A stretch of DNA of 64,000 nucleotides from an uncultured Clostridia bacterium (GTDB lineage: Bacteria > Bacillota > Clostridia > Christensenellales > UBA1242). Shown one piece after another: positions 16,067 to 25,934 of the stretch. The translations under genes were made by a program, and so were the position numbers. The DNA is taken from contig CAMSQA010000008.1 in NCBI GenBank assembly GCA_947062475.1, positions 1-64,000 of the forward strand, in the 5' to 3' direction. Below the pieces are notes generated by a model, which was not told where the DNA came from, did not search any database, and saw only the letters and a program-made list of their open reading frames with translations. How positions within the stretch are numbered: position 1 is the first letter of the stretch; every line of letters begins with the position of its first letter.

Positions 16067-17491
16067 ATGTCTTATTTTAATTTAGATAAAAAAATTGAAG
16101 AATATAAAATGCTGCTTAATGACAGCATAGATTTTGCACATAGATTTTATGAAAAAGGTGATCAAAAAATTGCTTTCATTTTTTTAAAAAGTATTACAAG
16201 CCAAGAACTGCTTTCAGAGGCGGTATTTACTCCTTTACAATTTTATAATGGAAAACTTAGTATCGAAAATTTACAAAATAAAATCCTAAAGTGCTCTGAC
16301 ATAAAAGAAATTGAAGAAGATGAAATTATAAACGAAATATTGGGAGGGAAAATTATTCTTCTTACAAATTTTTCAGATAAAGTTATTGCAATTGATTTAC
16401 TAAAGTTTCCAACAAGACAACCAACCGAGCCTCCAACATCACCAGTTATACAAGGACCAAGAGAGGGCTTTGTTGAAGATTTGCAGACTAATATTACACT
16501 TATTAGACGCAGACTTAAAACCAAAAACTTGGTTCTAAAAAGCTTTCAAATAGGTTCTGAGTCTCAGACTAAAATAGCAGTGACTTATTTAAAAGATATT
16601 GCAAATGATGAAATTGTCCGAAAAGTGATAAAAAAACTTAAAAAAATCAAGATTGACGGCATAATTGATAGTTATTATATTTTATCCTTTTTGGAAGAAC
16701 GTCCAAATTCACTTTTTAAACAGATTGGCAATGCCGAAAAACCAGATATAATAGCTTCAAAAATGCTTGAAGGCAAAATTGCAATCATTGTTGATAATTC
16801 ACCAATTGTATTGACAGTTCCTTTTGCAATCATAGAAGATTTGCAAAATAGTAATGATTATTATACAAATCACCATTATTCAAGTGTAATAAGAGTAATC
16901 CGCTTGCTTGGTCTTTTAATAGCCATTCTTGCACCTGGATTTTATCTCTCTCTTCAGATTTTTCACTATAATATACTGCCTTTAAACTTTCTTGTCACCA
17001 TTGCAGATACAACACTAGGGCTTCCTTTTACGCCATTTATTGAAATTGCCTTTATATTTCTATTATTTCAAATTTTATATGAAGTTAGTTTGCGTTTACC
17101 AAGCTATTTAGGTCTTGCGACTTCTGTTGTCGGAGCGTTAATTCTTGGTGATACTGGTGTTAAAGCAGGGCTTATCTCGCCTCCAGGTGTTATTATTGTA
17201 GCACTAGCCAAGATTGCTCTTTACACAGTCCCTGAGCAAGCTTCTCAAATTACAGTGCTTCAAATTGTTTTCCTCATTCTGGGTGGCTCGCTTGGCATAA
17301 TGGGTATAATGGCAGGAATGGTTTATGTAGTCAATTATCTCAACAAACTTGACAGTTATGGCACACCTTATCTTGCACCATATAGCCCTCGTATTCCTAA
17401 GGATTTGAAAGATGCAATCATAACAAATTCCATCATTGAAATGGATGAGTTGCCGAAAACCTATTCGCCAAAAAAGGAGAAACGAAAATGA
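16067..17491 (+). CDS. gerA: Spore germinant receptor subunit A (GerA/GerAA family)
   Basis: 474 residues, normal length. The N-terminal hydrophilic domain has GerA hallmarks (ITSQELLSEAVFTPL early and PTRQPTEPPTSPVIQGPREGF in the middle). It is followed by four to six C-terminal membrane helices including SLRLPSYLGLATSVVGALILGD. Subunit A is an inner-membrane part of the germinant receptor, which senses nutrients and triggers exit from dormancy, and related proteins form the ion channel. AAGGTGG sets the ATG at 16067. It overlaps gerB by 4 nt (ATGA), so the two are translationally coupled. The ligand cannot be inferred. Confidence 0.95.
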   Translation: MSYFNLDKKIEEYKMLLNDSIDFAHRFYEKGDQKIAFIFLKSITSQELLSEAVFTPLQFYNGKLSIENLQNKILKCSDIKEIEEDEIINEILGGKIILLTNFSDKVIAIDLLKFPTRQPTEPPTSPVIQGPREGFVEDLQTNITLIRRRLKTKNLVLKSFQIGSESQTKIAVTYLKDIANDEIVRKVIKKLKKIKIDGIIDSYYILSFLEERPNSLFKQIGNAEKPDIIASKMLEGKIAIIVDNSPIVLTVPFAIIEDLQNSNDYYTNHHYSSVIRVIRLLGLLIAILAPGFYLSLQIFHYNILPLNFLVTIADTTLGLPFTPFIEIAFIFLLFQILYEVSLRLPSYLGLATSVVGALILGDTGVKAGLISPPGVIIVALAKIALYTVPEQASQITVLQIVFLILGGSLGIMGIMAGMVYVVNYLNKLDSYGTPYLAPYSPRIPKDLKDAIITNSIIEMDELPKTYSPKKEKRK

Positions 17492-18576
17492 AAGATCGTA
17501 TTTCTATGAGACAGGCGGGCATAATATCCCTTCTCATCATTTTTTCAAATAAAATTTTATTGTTGCCATCACTTATGCATGAATATATCAAGGCAGATGC
17601 TATGTTTGCTATTATCATGCTTTTTGCAATTGAATTTTTAGCTGTACCAATCTTTTTAAAATTGAAGAGAACCTTTCCGCAAGAAAGGCTTTATGACATT
17701 TTAAAAAGATATATTACTGTTGTAGGTGCAAAACTTTTATATATAGCCTCACTTGTATTTATGATTTTTAAAGCATTATTGGTCTTTAGTGTAGTTTATG
17801 TATATTTGAAAGAACAGATTTATCAGAATGAATTTGTTTGGATTGCGCTTATTTCATTTCTTCCTATTATGAATCATGCAGTTATGTCTGGCATTAAACC
17901 TACAGCTAGAACAATGGAACTATTTTTTGGAGTGCTTATTGCAGGTTTTGTTTTTTGTTTGATTATATCATTTTTCACCCCTATATCTACGCCATATTTC
18001 TTTGTTTCATCTGCAAAAGATATCTTCGCATCTATTTATAAATACGCTTTCACATTTGGTGATTCACTCTTTTTATATTTGATTATTGACAAAATAGATT
18101 ATAAAAAAAGCGAGGAAAAGAAGTTTTATTTTTATGTTGCTTTTGGTATGTTTTTAGTTGTAGCACTTTTCTTTCTCTTTTATTGCAAATATCAGCTTAC
18201 CTCTTTTATGCACAACAATGCACTTGCTGATTTGCTTGTGTTTTCCGTTCATTTTAATGCTATAGGTCGACTTGACATAGTCGCAATGCTTACAATTATG
18301 CTGTCAACATTATTTCAAATGGAATTATTTTGCTATGGTTTCTGCGAAAGTTTCATCAGTATATTCCCGCCTCTAAACAAAAAATATGCAATCATTCTTT
18401 TTGACTTAATGTTTTTAATTCTATATTATATTTTCATAGGTAAATATGAGATTATGGTCAAGTCAACAATCACATGGCTACCTGTTTTGGGTGTGATAAT
18501 GGGATATATTTTTCCTTTAGCATGTTATATTTTTACTTTCTTAAAAAGGAGGGGAAACAATGAGAAATCAGATTAA
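17488..18576 (+). CDS. gerB: Spore germinant receptor subunit B (GerAB family, amino-acid/polyamine transporter fold)
   Basis: 362 residues, standard. About ten hydrophobic segments cover the whole protein. It starts with the typical ISMRQAGIISLLIIFSNKIL region. GerB subunits have an APC-transporter fold and carry the nutrient-binding site in the spore inner membrane. The gene overlaps gerA by 4 nt and gerC by 17 nt, so the three are one translationally coupled unit. AAAAAGGAG precedes the start within the gerA end. Confidence 0.94.
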   Translation: MKDRISMRQAGIISLLIIFSNKILLLPSLMHEYIKADAMFAIIMLFAIEFLAVPIFLKLKRTFPQERLYDILKRYITVVGAKLLYIASLVFMIFKALLVFSVVYVYLKEQIYQNEFVWIALISFLPIMNHAVMSGIKPTARTMELFFGVLIAGFVFCLIISFFTPISTPYFFVSSAKDIFASIYKYAFTFGDSLFLYLIIDKIDYKKSEEKKFYFYVAFGMFLVVALFFLFYCKYQLTSFMHNNALADLLVFSVHFNAIGRLDIVAMLTIMLSTLFQMELFCYGFCESFISIFPPLNKKYAIILFDLMFLILYYIFIGKYEIMVKSTITWLPVLGVIMGYIFPLACYIFTFLKRRGNNEKSD

Positions 18577-19951
18577 AAATTTGTTTAAAAATCCTATGAT
18601 TTTGGTTTTTATAGCAATTTTAGTATGCTTTACTCCTCAAAGTCTCTATTCTCCTGGTCAAAATAGAGAGGTAGGAGTAGTTGTAGGCATAGGAATAGAT
18701 AAACAAGCTGATGAATTTGAAGTGTCTCTTTTGACATTCATTCCAACAGCTCAGCAGTCATACGAGCAGATGAATTCAGTCATTTCAGGCAAGGGTGAAA
18801 CGGTTGCAAAAGCACTTTATAATGCACAAATCGCTATGGGAAGAAAGGTTGGTTTGTCACATGCAAAAACCACCGTTGTCAATCAAGAACTCTTAAAAAA
18901 TGATGTTGCTGAATATATTGATTATTTAAGTAGAGTTGCATCACTTTCAGAAAATACTGTCTTTATTTGCACTGACTCTTCTGCTAAAGATCTTTTACAG
19001 GCTTCAATTTCTCTTGAAAGCACCGTTGGAATGCAACTTGAACAAATAATTGGTTATAATGCCAAAAATCTTTATGTTACAGATACCTCATTAGAGGCTT
19101 TTTATAAGGGCTATTACAGCAAAGCCAGTTCATCTTTAATCGGTTTTATTTCAGTTGAATGTGAAGATGGAGCTTGTCAAGATGGAGCAAGCGGTGCTTC
19201 TCAGAATATTGGACCAACTCAAATTAACACTGCAGGAACAGGAGCAAATGATATATCTTCTAGTAGTTCTATGTCAGGTTCTTCAAGGTCAGGAAGCGGA
19301 AGTGGAACTACGACAACAAATTCAACTAGTGGCGGTTCTGGTGGCGGAAGTGGCGGCAATTCTGGTTCAGACGGAGGTTCGGATAGTTCAGGTTCTGGTA
19401 GCTCTGGTGGTGGTAAGAAAATACTCAATGAAGGTAAAGCGGTATTATTGAAAAATGGTAAACTTATGGAAACTTTATCGGTTGATTTACTCAATGGCAT
19501 CAACCTATTAAATATTGAGTCAATAAATCAGATTATAACCATAAATGAGGATAAAGAGGAAAAACCTCTTAAGTTTTCCTATAGAATTAAAAATAAAAGA
19601 ATAAACATAGTTACAAAATTTGAAAATGGTTATCCCGTATATGGTGCACAGCTAATTTTAGGCTTAGAGCTTGTTGAAATTGACGGGTATCATGAAAATC
19701 TTAAAGTAAACACAGAATTTTCTGATATAAAACCTGAAATTCGAAAAAAAATAGACCAAAATCTCAAGAATCAATTTACTGAAGCAATAGAGGTTTTAAG
19801 AAAAAATAGGACTGATGTAATTGGTATAAATGAGGCATTTTTTAAGGCTCATCGCAAAGAATATCTCCATTTTATCGATGAAATTGGTGGCACAGATAAG
19901 TTTTTGGATTATGTAAACTTTAAAGTAAATTTTGTTCTGGAAAGTGATTGA
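18560..19951 (+). CDS. gerC: Spore germinant receptor subunit C (GerAC family) with Ser/Gly-rich insertion
   Basis: 463 residues, longer than the usual 370-400. After an N-terminal hydrophobic segment comes the family start NREVGVVVGIGIDK. The C-terminal domain ends with TDVIGINEAFFKAHRKEY, matching the GerC signature. Between the two domains, residues about 200-286 are a low-complexity linker of Ser, Gly and Thr, which explains the extra length. The usual lipobox (LxGC) is not clear. A Cys near residue 22 sits in LVCFTP, without the small residue at -1, so it may be membrane-anchored rather than lipidated. Last gene of the operon. Confidence 0.92.
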   Translation: MRNQIKNLFKNPMILVFIAILVCFTPQSLYSPGQNREVGVVVGIGIDKQADEFEVSLLTFIPTAQQSYEQMNSVISGKGETVAKALYNAQIAMGRKVGLSHAKTTVVNQELLKNDVAEYIDYLSRVASLSENTVFICTDSSAKDLLQASISLESTVGMQLEQIIGYNAKNLYVTDTSLEAFYKGYYSKASSSLIGFISVECEDGACQDGASGASQNIGPTQINTAGTGANDISSSSSMSGSSRSGSGSGTTTTNSTSGGSGGGSGGNSGSDGGSDSSGSGSSGGGKKILNEGKAVLLKNGKLMETLSVDLLNGINLLNIESINQIITINEDKEEKPLKFSYRIKNKRINIVTKFENGYPVYGAQLILGLELVEIDGYHENLKVNTEFSDIKPEIRKKIDQNLKNQFTEAIEVLRKNRTDVIGINEAFFKAHRKEYLHFIDEIGGTDKFLDYVNFKVNFVLESD

Positions 19952-20008
19952 TTTTGTCGAATAAAAGCATAGAAATACAAAAAAATAACAAATTCATATT
20001 AATTTAAG

Positions 20009-20037
20009 TTGTCTTATTTTAATTTTTATGATACAAT
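20009..20037 (+). promoter_or_regulatory. Sigma-A promoter of ftsH
   Basis: TTGTCT (20009-20014), 17-bp spacer, TACAAT (20032-20037). Confidence 0.7.
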
Positions 20038-20064
20038 ATTATGTATATAATTTAAGGAGGCAAC

Positions 20065-22446
20065 GTGAACGAACAAAAACCAAAATTTAGATATTCCTAT
20101 ATTGTGATTTTGTTGCTCATTATTTTATTGTTTGTTTTGATTTTTACAAACAATGGATATAAAGGTGAGTATATCGATAGAGGTATCTCCGAAGTAAAAG
20201 AACTTATTGGTGAGACACACCAAAATTCAAAAGGAGAAACAGAGCGACTTGTAAAAGTTTATTATAAAGATGACACAATGTTCTTTTTAGTGCAAACAAA
20301 AGACAAAGACACAGGAGAATGGAAGGACTCAAAATACAAAAATAATTTCCCTAAATATTCTGATTATTATATTCATTATGAATATGGAGATGGATTTGTC
20401 GCAGAAGTAAGAGAAGCACTTAAAGATACAGGTATCGTTTGTGAAGTTGGTGTTGATGGCATCAATTGGTGGAATATAATTTATCCTATACTTTATATTG
20501 GTTTTTCTGCATTTGTCATTTGGATGATTTTCAGAATGATAGGTTCAGCAAACAAAGGTGCAATGGGCTTTGGAAAAAGCAAGGCAAAGGCATATACTTC
20601 AAGTAAAGTAAGATTTAACGATATAGCTGGCACCGAAGAAGAGAAGGAAGAACTTCAAGAAATCGTTGAATTTTTAAAAGCTCCAAAGAAATTTACCGAT
20701 CTTGGTGCTAGGATTCCAAAAGGTGTGCTTTTGGTTGGCAGACCAGGAACGGGTAAAACACTTCTTGCAAGAGCAGTTGCAGGTGAAGCAAATGTTCCAT
20801 TCATTTCAATCAGCGGTTCTGACTTTGTTGAAATGTTTGTTGGTGTAGGTGCTTCAAGAGTAAGAGATTTGTTTGAACAGGCGAAGAAAAATAAACCTTG
20901 CATTATTTTCATTGATGAAATTGATGCAGTTGGTCGTCAAAGAGGTGCAGGTCTTGGTGGTGGAAATGATGAAAGAGAACAAACTCTCAACCAGCTTCTT
21001 GTTGAAATGGATGGATTTGAAGCGAATGAGGGGATAATAGTGCTTGCTGCAACAAACAGAAGCGATGTTCTTGATCCAGCTCTCATGCGTCCAGGCAGAT
21101 TTGATAGACAAATTTATGTAAATATTCCAGATATAAAAGGAAGAGAAGGAATTTTAAAAATTCACGCAAGAAACAAGCCAATTGATGAAAGTGTTGATTT
21201 CAATACACTTGCTAAAATCACTGTTGGTTTCACTGGTGCTGATATTGAAAATATGTTGAATGAGGCAGCAATTCTTGCAGCAAGAAACAACAGACCAAAG
21301 ATTATTATGGAAGATATCACAGAAGGTATCAATAAGGTGACAATGGGTCCTCAAAAGAAGAGCCGTTTAATTACTGAAAAAGACAGAAAGATCACCGCTT
21401 ATCATGAAGCAGGTCATGCTGTTCTTGCAAAACTTCTTAAATTCACTGACAAAGTGCAAGAGGTTTCTATTATTCCAAGAGGTTTAGCAGGTGGTTATAC
21501 TATGCAAAGACCTGAAAATGACAATTCTTACATGTCTTACAATCATTTAGTTGATGAAATTGCAGTTTGCATGGGTGGACGTATCGCAGAAGAACTCATT
21601 TTTGGAGATATTACAACTGGTGCTTCAAGTGATATAATGCAGGCGAGCAAGATTGCAAGAGGCATGGTGTTCAATTATGGTATGAGCAAAAAACTTGGAT
21701 TTTTAAGCCTCAACAGCCAAGAGCAGGTGTTTATAGGAAGAGACTATCAATCAAGATCAGACTATTCAGAAAAACTTGCAGCTGAAGCGGATGATGAAGT
21801 GAAAGAAATACTTGATGACAACTATGCAAGAGCTAAGAAAATCTTAAAAGATAATATCACATTCTTAAAAGAAATGGCAGAACTTTTACTTGAACAAGAA
21901 ACAATTTACTCTGAAGAGGTTGACCTTCTTGCTCAAGGCATGAGTGCAAGTGAAATAAGTGCCACTATGAAAGAACGTAGACAAAAACAAAAAGAGAAGG
22001 AAGAAGCTATCAGAAAACAGCAAGCTGAAGAAGAAAGACTTAAAGTAATTGATGGAAAAATCAAAGAAGGACAAAAACTTTTGGCTGCTGGCATTATTAC
22101 TCAAGAAGAATATGATGCCATTGTAAAAGATTTAGAAAATATAAAATCTGGAAAAGCTGATGAAGTGACTGTTGCAATAAGTCAAGGTAAATCAATTTCT
22201 TCCCCTGAAGTTAAGCCTGAAAGTGAAGTGAAGACAGAGTCTGAACAAATAATTAAGGAAAATTTAACTGAAAATAAGACAGAGGATGATAAAAATCAGG
22301 AAAATTTAGAAGAAAAACCAGAAGAAAAACAGTTGGAAGTTAAGCCAAAGGCTAAATCAACAAAAACAAAAGTTGCAAGTGATGAAAAACCTGTAAAAAA
22401 AGTTTCATCTAAAAAGTCTAGCAAAAATGACCAAGAAGATAAATAA
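20065..22446 (+). CDS. ftsH: ATP-dependent zinc metalloprotease FtsH
   Basis: 793 residues, about 150 longer than typical. Two membrane helices (about residues 10-26 and 140-162) flank an extracytoplasmic domain. Then come the AAA+ module with Walker A GRPGTGKT (225-232; usually GPPGTGKT), Walker B FIDEID and the SRH region [10 protein letters not shown], and the peptidase with HEAGH (447-451). FtsH is a membrane hexamer that degrades misfolded membrane proteins and regulators, including sporulation factors. From about residue 640 it has an unusual charged tail that ends Lys/Ser/Glu-rich. The start is GTG with AAGGAGG upstream. The next gene follows 13 bp later. Confidence 0.97.
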   Translation: MNEQKPKFRYSYIVILLLIILLFVLIFTNNGYKGEYIDRGISEVKELIGETHQNSKGETERLVKVYYKDDTMFFLVQTKDKDTGEWKDSKYKNNFPKYSDYYIHYEYGDGFVAEVREALKDTGIVCEVGVDGINWWNIIYPILYIGFSAFVIWMIFRMIGSANKGAMGFGKSKAKAYTSSKVRFNDIAGTEEEKEELQEIVEFLKAPKKFTDLGARIPKGVLLVGRPGTGKTLLARAVAGEANVPFISISGSDFVEMFVGVGASRVRDLFEQAKKNKPCIIFIDEIDAVGRQRGAGLGGGNDEREQTLNQLLVEMDGFEANEGIIVLAATNRSDVLDPALMRPGRFDRQIYVNIPDIKGREGILKIHARNKPIDESVDFNTLAKITVGFTGADIENMLNEAAILAARNNRPKIIMEDITEGINKVTMGPQKKSRLITEKDRKITAYHEAGHAVLAKLLKFTDKVQEVSIIPRGLAGGYTMQRPENDNSYMSYNHLVDEIAVCMGGRIAEELIFGDITTGASSDIMQASKIARGMVFNYGMSKKLGFLSLNSQEQVFIGRDYQSRSDYSEKLAAEADDEVKEILDDNYARAKKILKDNITFLKEMAELLLEQETIYSEEVDLLAQGMSASEISATMKERRQKQKEKEEAIRKQQAEEERLKVIDGKIKEGQKLLAAGIITQEEYDAIVKDLENIKSGKADEVTVAISQGKSISSPEVKPESEVKTESEQIIKENLTENKTEDDKNQENLEEKPEEKQLEVKPKAKSTKTKVASDEKPVKKVSSKKSSKNDQEDK

Positions 22447-22459
22447 GAGGAGGTAATAA

Positions 22460-23149
22460 ATGGAAGAAAACTTGTTGCAGCAAGAAAGCAATGAAAATGT
22501 TGAAAATGTATTAAATTCTGTCAGTGATGCATATCTTGCTAAGAAAAAACGATCAAGAATTATCTCTTTTTCAATTATCTCTGGTATTATTTTGGCTCTT
22601 GCTATTGCAATAATTGTCATGTCATGCATCAAAGTTGACTTGTATCCAAAATTTATGGGAAAAGTTTCAAGTTATCAAGTTAATATCTCTGGTTCAACTC
22701 CAATGACATTGGTTGAAAATACAGATGATTATGATGAGTTTAACAATATCTATCTTGAAACATTTCAAACCCAATATTTGACAGCACTTTTCACTGGTAG
22801 ACTTGGTGGTTACACTTTGCAGGATACTCAATATGATTTTTATGCAAAAAATTCACAAACAGTCATAAGTGATGAACTTCGCAAAAGATTGGGAGAAAAC
22901 TATGTCAAAGTTTCATTTGCTGAGGACAAACAAATTTTAAATTCAAATGGTTCAATTTTTAAGTCGTCTTTTAATACAGATAAATCATTCACTTTCAATG
23001 AAATGTATTTCAGCATTAATACAAAAAATAGTCAGAGTGATACAACGCTTTATCTTGGAGGAAAACTTGAAGGCACTGATGCTGTGAGAATTATTGAAAT
23101 AAACCTTCGCGCAAATACTTATGATCTTTATAAGTTTGCGACAAAATAA
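22460..23149 (+). CDS. Single-pass membrane protein of unknown function
   Basis: 229 residues, not recognised. A hydrophilic 33-residue head is followed by one hydrophobic segment (about 34-56, ending IVMSCIKVDLY) and an exposed domain of about 170 residues with mixed beta-like composition. GAGGAGG precedes the ATG. It starts 13 bp after ftsH and ends at the shared terminator, so it is co-transcribed with the protease and could be a partner or substrate. That is inference from position only. Confidence 0.7.
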   Translation: MEENLLQQESNENVENVLNSVSDAYLAKKKRSRIISFSIISGIILALAIAIIVMSCIKVDLYPKFMGKVSSYQVNISGSTPMTLVENTDDYDEFNNIYLETFQTQYLTALFTGRLGGYTLQDTQYDFYAKNSQTVISDELRKRLGENYVKVSFAEDKQILNSNGSIFKSSFNTDKSFTFNEMYFSINTKNSQSDTTLYLGGKLEGTDAVRIIEINLRANTYDLYKFATK

Positions 23150-23153
23150 AAAT

Positions 23154-23185
23154 AAAAAACATCAACATAAAGTTGGTGTTTTTTA
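23154..23185 (+). terminator. Terminator of ftsH operon
   Basis: AAAACATCAAC / GTTGGTGTTTT stem with T-run. Confidence 0.88.
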
Positions 23186-23219
23186 TTATCTTGAATAAAA
23201 AATATTTACATATTATTTA

Positions 23220-25820
23220 TCAGTTTTTTTGCAGCAATTTAATTATCTTTTCTCTAAGCTTATCAAGCCGTTTTTGATTGAGTTTGATAAGCACCATCAA
23301 TATGATAGTGACAAGTATAATAGCAAAGAAGGTGACAAGAACAGTTATATTACTTGATTTGATTTCAAACAGTTTTGGCATTGCAATGATTGCACATGTG
23401 GTAAAAATGAATGAGAATCCAGCTGTAAGCCCTTTTAATAGGGTAATTGGCCAGCATAGTGACGCTAAATTTAAAAATCCAGTATATGTCATAATAAGTA
23501 TGGCAAGAGTGATGTATTCATTGTCAGGAAGAAGAATTTTATTTGCTGGGTCTTGTGAATAGAATAGTGCCATAACAATAAGCACGTTTATAAGCATAAT
23601 AAGAGCACGTGGCAATGACCTTTTTAAAACCTGAGGCAGGAAATTTCCACTTATTGGTTTTGTGTTTGGTTCAAAGGTCAACATAAATGATGGTAAACCT
23701 ATCACAAATGCCTCTAAAAGCATCATCATACTTGGTTTAAATGGATATTGTAAATTTACAAAGAGGGTGATGATTGTCAATGAAATAGCGAAAAATGTTT
23801 TCATAAGAAATAGCGATGATGAGTTTTGCACATTGTTGACAACCTGACGGCCTTCTTTTACCACCGCTGGAAGTGAAGAAAAGTTGCTTTCAAGAAGGAC
23901 GAGTTTTGATATGTTTTTTGCCACCTCACTTCCGTCTGCCATAGCAATTGAACAGTCTGCTTCTTTAAGAGCAAGTGTATCATTTACGCCATCACCAGTC
24001 ATAGCCACAACTTTTCCTTTATTTTTGAGTGCCTTGATTATGGTGTATTTTTGTTCTGGTGTCACGCGACCAAAAACTGTAAATTGGTCGGCTATTTGTT
24101 CTACTTCTTTTAAGCTTACATTTTCAAGAGAGATGAATTTATCATAATTTTTCACGCCAACTCTTCCTGCTATTTTTGATACTGTTGCAGGATCATCACC
24201 TGAAATAATTTTGACATCAACTCCATTATCTTTAAACCATTGTATTGTTTCAATTGCGTCGTCACGAATATGTTCTTCAAGCACGATAAGTGCCAAAAGT
24301 TCTGCTTTTTTTCCATTCATCTTTTTATCAAAAGTGCCTTCATCTTGTTCGGCAAATGCAAGCACACGAAGTCCTTTTGAAAGATAACTTTTTATAAGTT
24401 GTTGTTGATCTTGGTCGATAGTGCAACCTATTCTTGTAGGTGCACCTAAAAAATAGATTTTTTTGTTTGAAAGTTGAGTAATTGAGTATTTACGTTCTGA
24501 CGAAAACTCTGCAATATTGAGTGCGTGCAAGTCATTGCTTCTTCCAAATTCTTGAATCATTGCGTTTGAAGTCGAGTTTGTGGTTTTCTGAAGGTTTAAC
24601 ACATTTGATAACAATTTTTTTATGCTTGCCTTTCTTTTCTTGGAATAGGTGAGAAAGTCAACAACTTTCATTGTCCCATCCGTTATTGTCCCAGTTTTGT
24701 CAAGACATAAAACATTGGTTCTTGCAAGCATTTCAATAGAGTATAAATCACGGACAAGAGTTTTCTTTTTGGAAAGTTTAACTACGCCAATTGAAAGTGA
24801 GATTGTGACAAGTAAAAACATTCCTGCAGGGATCATGCTTGTAAGAGCTCCACTTGTGTTTGTAATTTGAGTTTGAAGAGTGGAGTTTGGAAGTTTAAAT
24901 TCCTTTAAGAAGGTAAGTATACCAATTGGAACAAGTGCGATTCCTATATATTTAATAAGTCTATTTAAATCTTTAAAAAGGTTTGATTGAGGAGTTTTAA
25001 ATTCCTTTGCTTTTTTTGCCATTTGACATATATAATTATCACGACCAATTTTGTCGACTTTGGCATAACATTCGCCAGAAACGATAAAACTGCCTGAAAG
25101 AAGTGGCTTTCCAATTGACTTTTCTATAGCATTGCTTTCTCCTGTAAGCAAGCTTTCGTTGACTTCAACATTGCCGTCAACAATGACGCAGTCAGAAGGA
25201 ATTTGATTTCCGCTTGAAAGTTTTATAAGGTCATCAAGAAGAAGTTGGTCGGCAGGTATTTCATATTCTTTTCCACCCCGAATTGTTTTGACTAGAGGTG
25301 TGGTTACAATAGACAACTTTTCAACTGCAATCTTTGCTCTTATTTCTTGAATAATTGCGATTGCTGTGTTTGCAACAATTACAAAAATAAAAATTAAATC
25401 TTTATAAGAGCCTACAAGCAAGAGAGCAATTGCAATTATAAGCCAAAGCATGTTGAAAAAGGTAAATATATTTTTGAGGAAGATTGAAGCATATGATTTT
25501 GATGATTTCACTTTTGTGCTGTTGATAAGATTTGCTTCCTGTCTAAGTTTTACTTGTTCTTCTGATAAACCAGTTTTAATATCAATTGTATACCTTTCCA
25601 CATCTTGACAAACAGCAGGTTGCTCTTCTTTTTCTTTGTTGAATTTGTTTTTGAATTTTATTTTAAACTTTTCGATTATGCTTTTGTTGTTGTTTAAACT
25701 TTCTATTGAATAAAAAAGGATTTCCAAACTGTTATTGTGTGGAATATTTCTATAATATCTCTCTTTTGTTTTCAATATTGCCTTAGGCAAATCTATTATA
25801 TTTTCTTTTTTCTTATTCAT
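23220..25820 (-). CDS. Cation-transporting P-type ATPase (CtpE-like, P2-type)
   Basis: 866 residues. P-type hallmarks are LLTGES in the actuator domain, the phosphorylation site DKTGTITDGT, a nucleotide-binding domain, and TGDGVNDTLALKEAD at the hinge. Hydrophobic helices flank these, with a cluster of about six at the C-terminus. The transmembrane-4 ion-site motif reads MIPAGM, where classic calcium pumps have PEGL. The gene resembles the CtpE-like subgroup, so the cation is uncertain (calcium likely). A 70-residue basic cytoplasmic extension precedes the first domain. The ATG at 25818-25820 is chosen because the in-frame ATG nine codons upstream (25845-25847) lies between the -35 and -10 boxes and cannot be on the mRNA. 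Confidence 0.9.
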   Translation of the reverse strand: MNKKKENIIDLPKAILKTKERYYRNIPHNNSLEILFYSIESLNNNKSIIEKFKIKFKNKFNKEKEEQPAVCQDVERYTIDIKTGLSEEQVKLRQEANLINSTKVKSSKSYASIFLKNIFTFFNMLWLIIAIALLLVGSYKDLIFIFVIVANTAIAIIQEIRAKIAVEKLSIVTTPLVKTIRGGKEYEIPADQLLLDDLIKLSSGNQIPSDCVIVDGNVEVNESLLTGESNAIEKSIGKPLLSGSFIVSGECYAKVDKIGRDNYICQMAKKAKEFKTPQSNLFKDLNRLIKYIGIALVPIGILTFLKEFKLPNSTLQTQITNTSGALTSMIPAGMFLLVTISLSIGVVKLSKKKTLVRDLYSIEMLARTNVLCLDKTGTITDGTMKVVDFLTYSKKRKASIKKLLSNVLNLQKTTNSTSNAMIQEFGRSNDLHALNIAEFSSERKYSITQLSNKKIYFLGAPTRIGCTIDQDQQQLIKSYLSKGLRVLAFAEQDEGTFDKKMNGKKAELLALIVLEEHIRDDAIETIQWFKDNGVDVKIISGDDPATVSKIAGRVGVKNYDKFISLENVSLKEVEQIADQFTVFGRVTPEQKYTIIKALKNKGKVVAMTGDGVNDTLALKEADCSIAMADGSEVAKNISKLVLLESNFSSLPAVVKEGRQVVNNVQNSSSLFLMKTFFAISLTIITLFVNLQYPFKPSMMMLLEAFVIGLPSFMLTFEPNTKPISGNFLPQVLKRSLPRALIMLINVLIVMALFYSQDPANKILLPDNEYITLAILIMTYTGFLNLASLCWPITLLKGLTAGFSFIFTTCAIIAMPKLFEIKSSNITVLVTFFAIILVTIILMVLIKLNQKRLDKLREKIIKLLQKN

Positions 25821-25838
25821 AAAATATAAACCTATATT

Positions 25839-25868
25839 ATTATACATTAAATTTTATCCCATTGTCAA
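25839..25868 (-). promoter_or_regulatory. Sigma-A promoter of the P-type ATPase gene
   Basis: Minus strand TTGACA (25868-25863), 18-bp spacer, TATAAT (25844-25839). Confidence 0.88.
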
Positions 25869-25934
25869 CATTATTATAAATTTGATTTGACAAGTCTGCA
25901 AAAATAGTTTAAAATTTAATTAAGAGGTAATATT

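Noticed and set aside
25821-25847. Upstream start for the P-type ATPase
   Set aside because: That ATG lies between the -35 and -10 boxes of a strong promoter, so it should not be on the mRNA.
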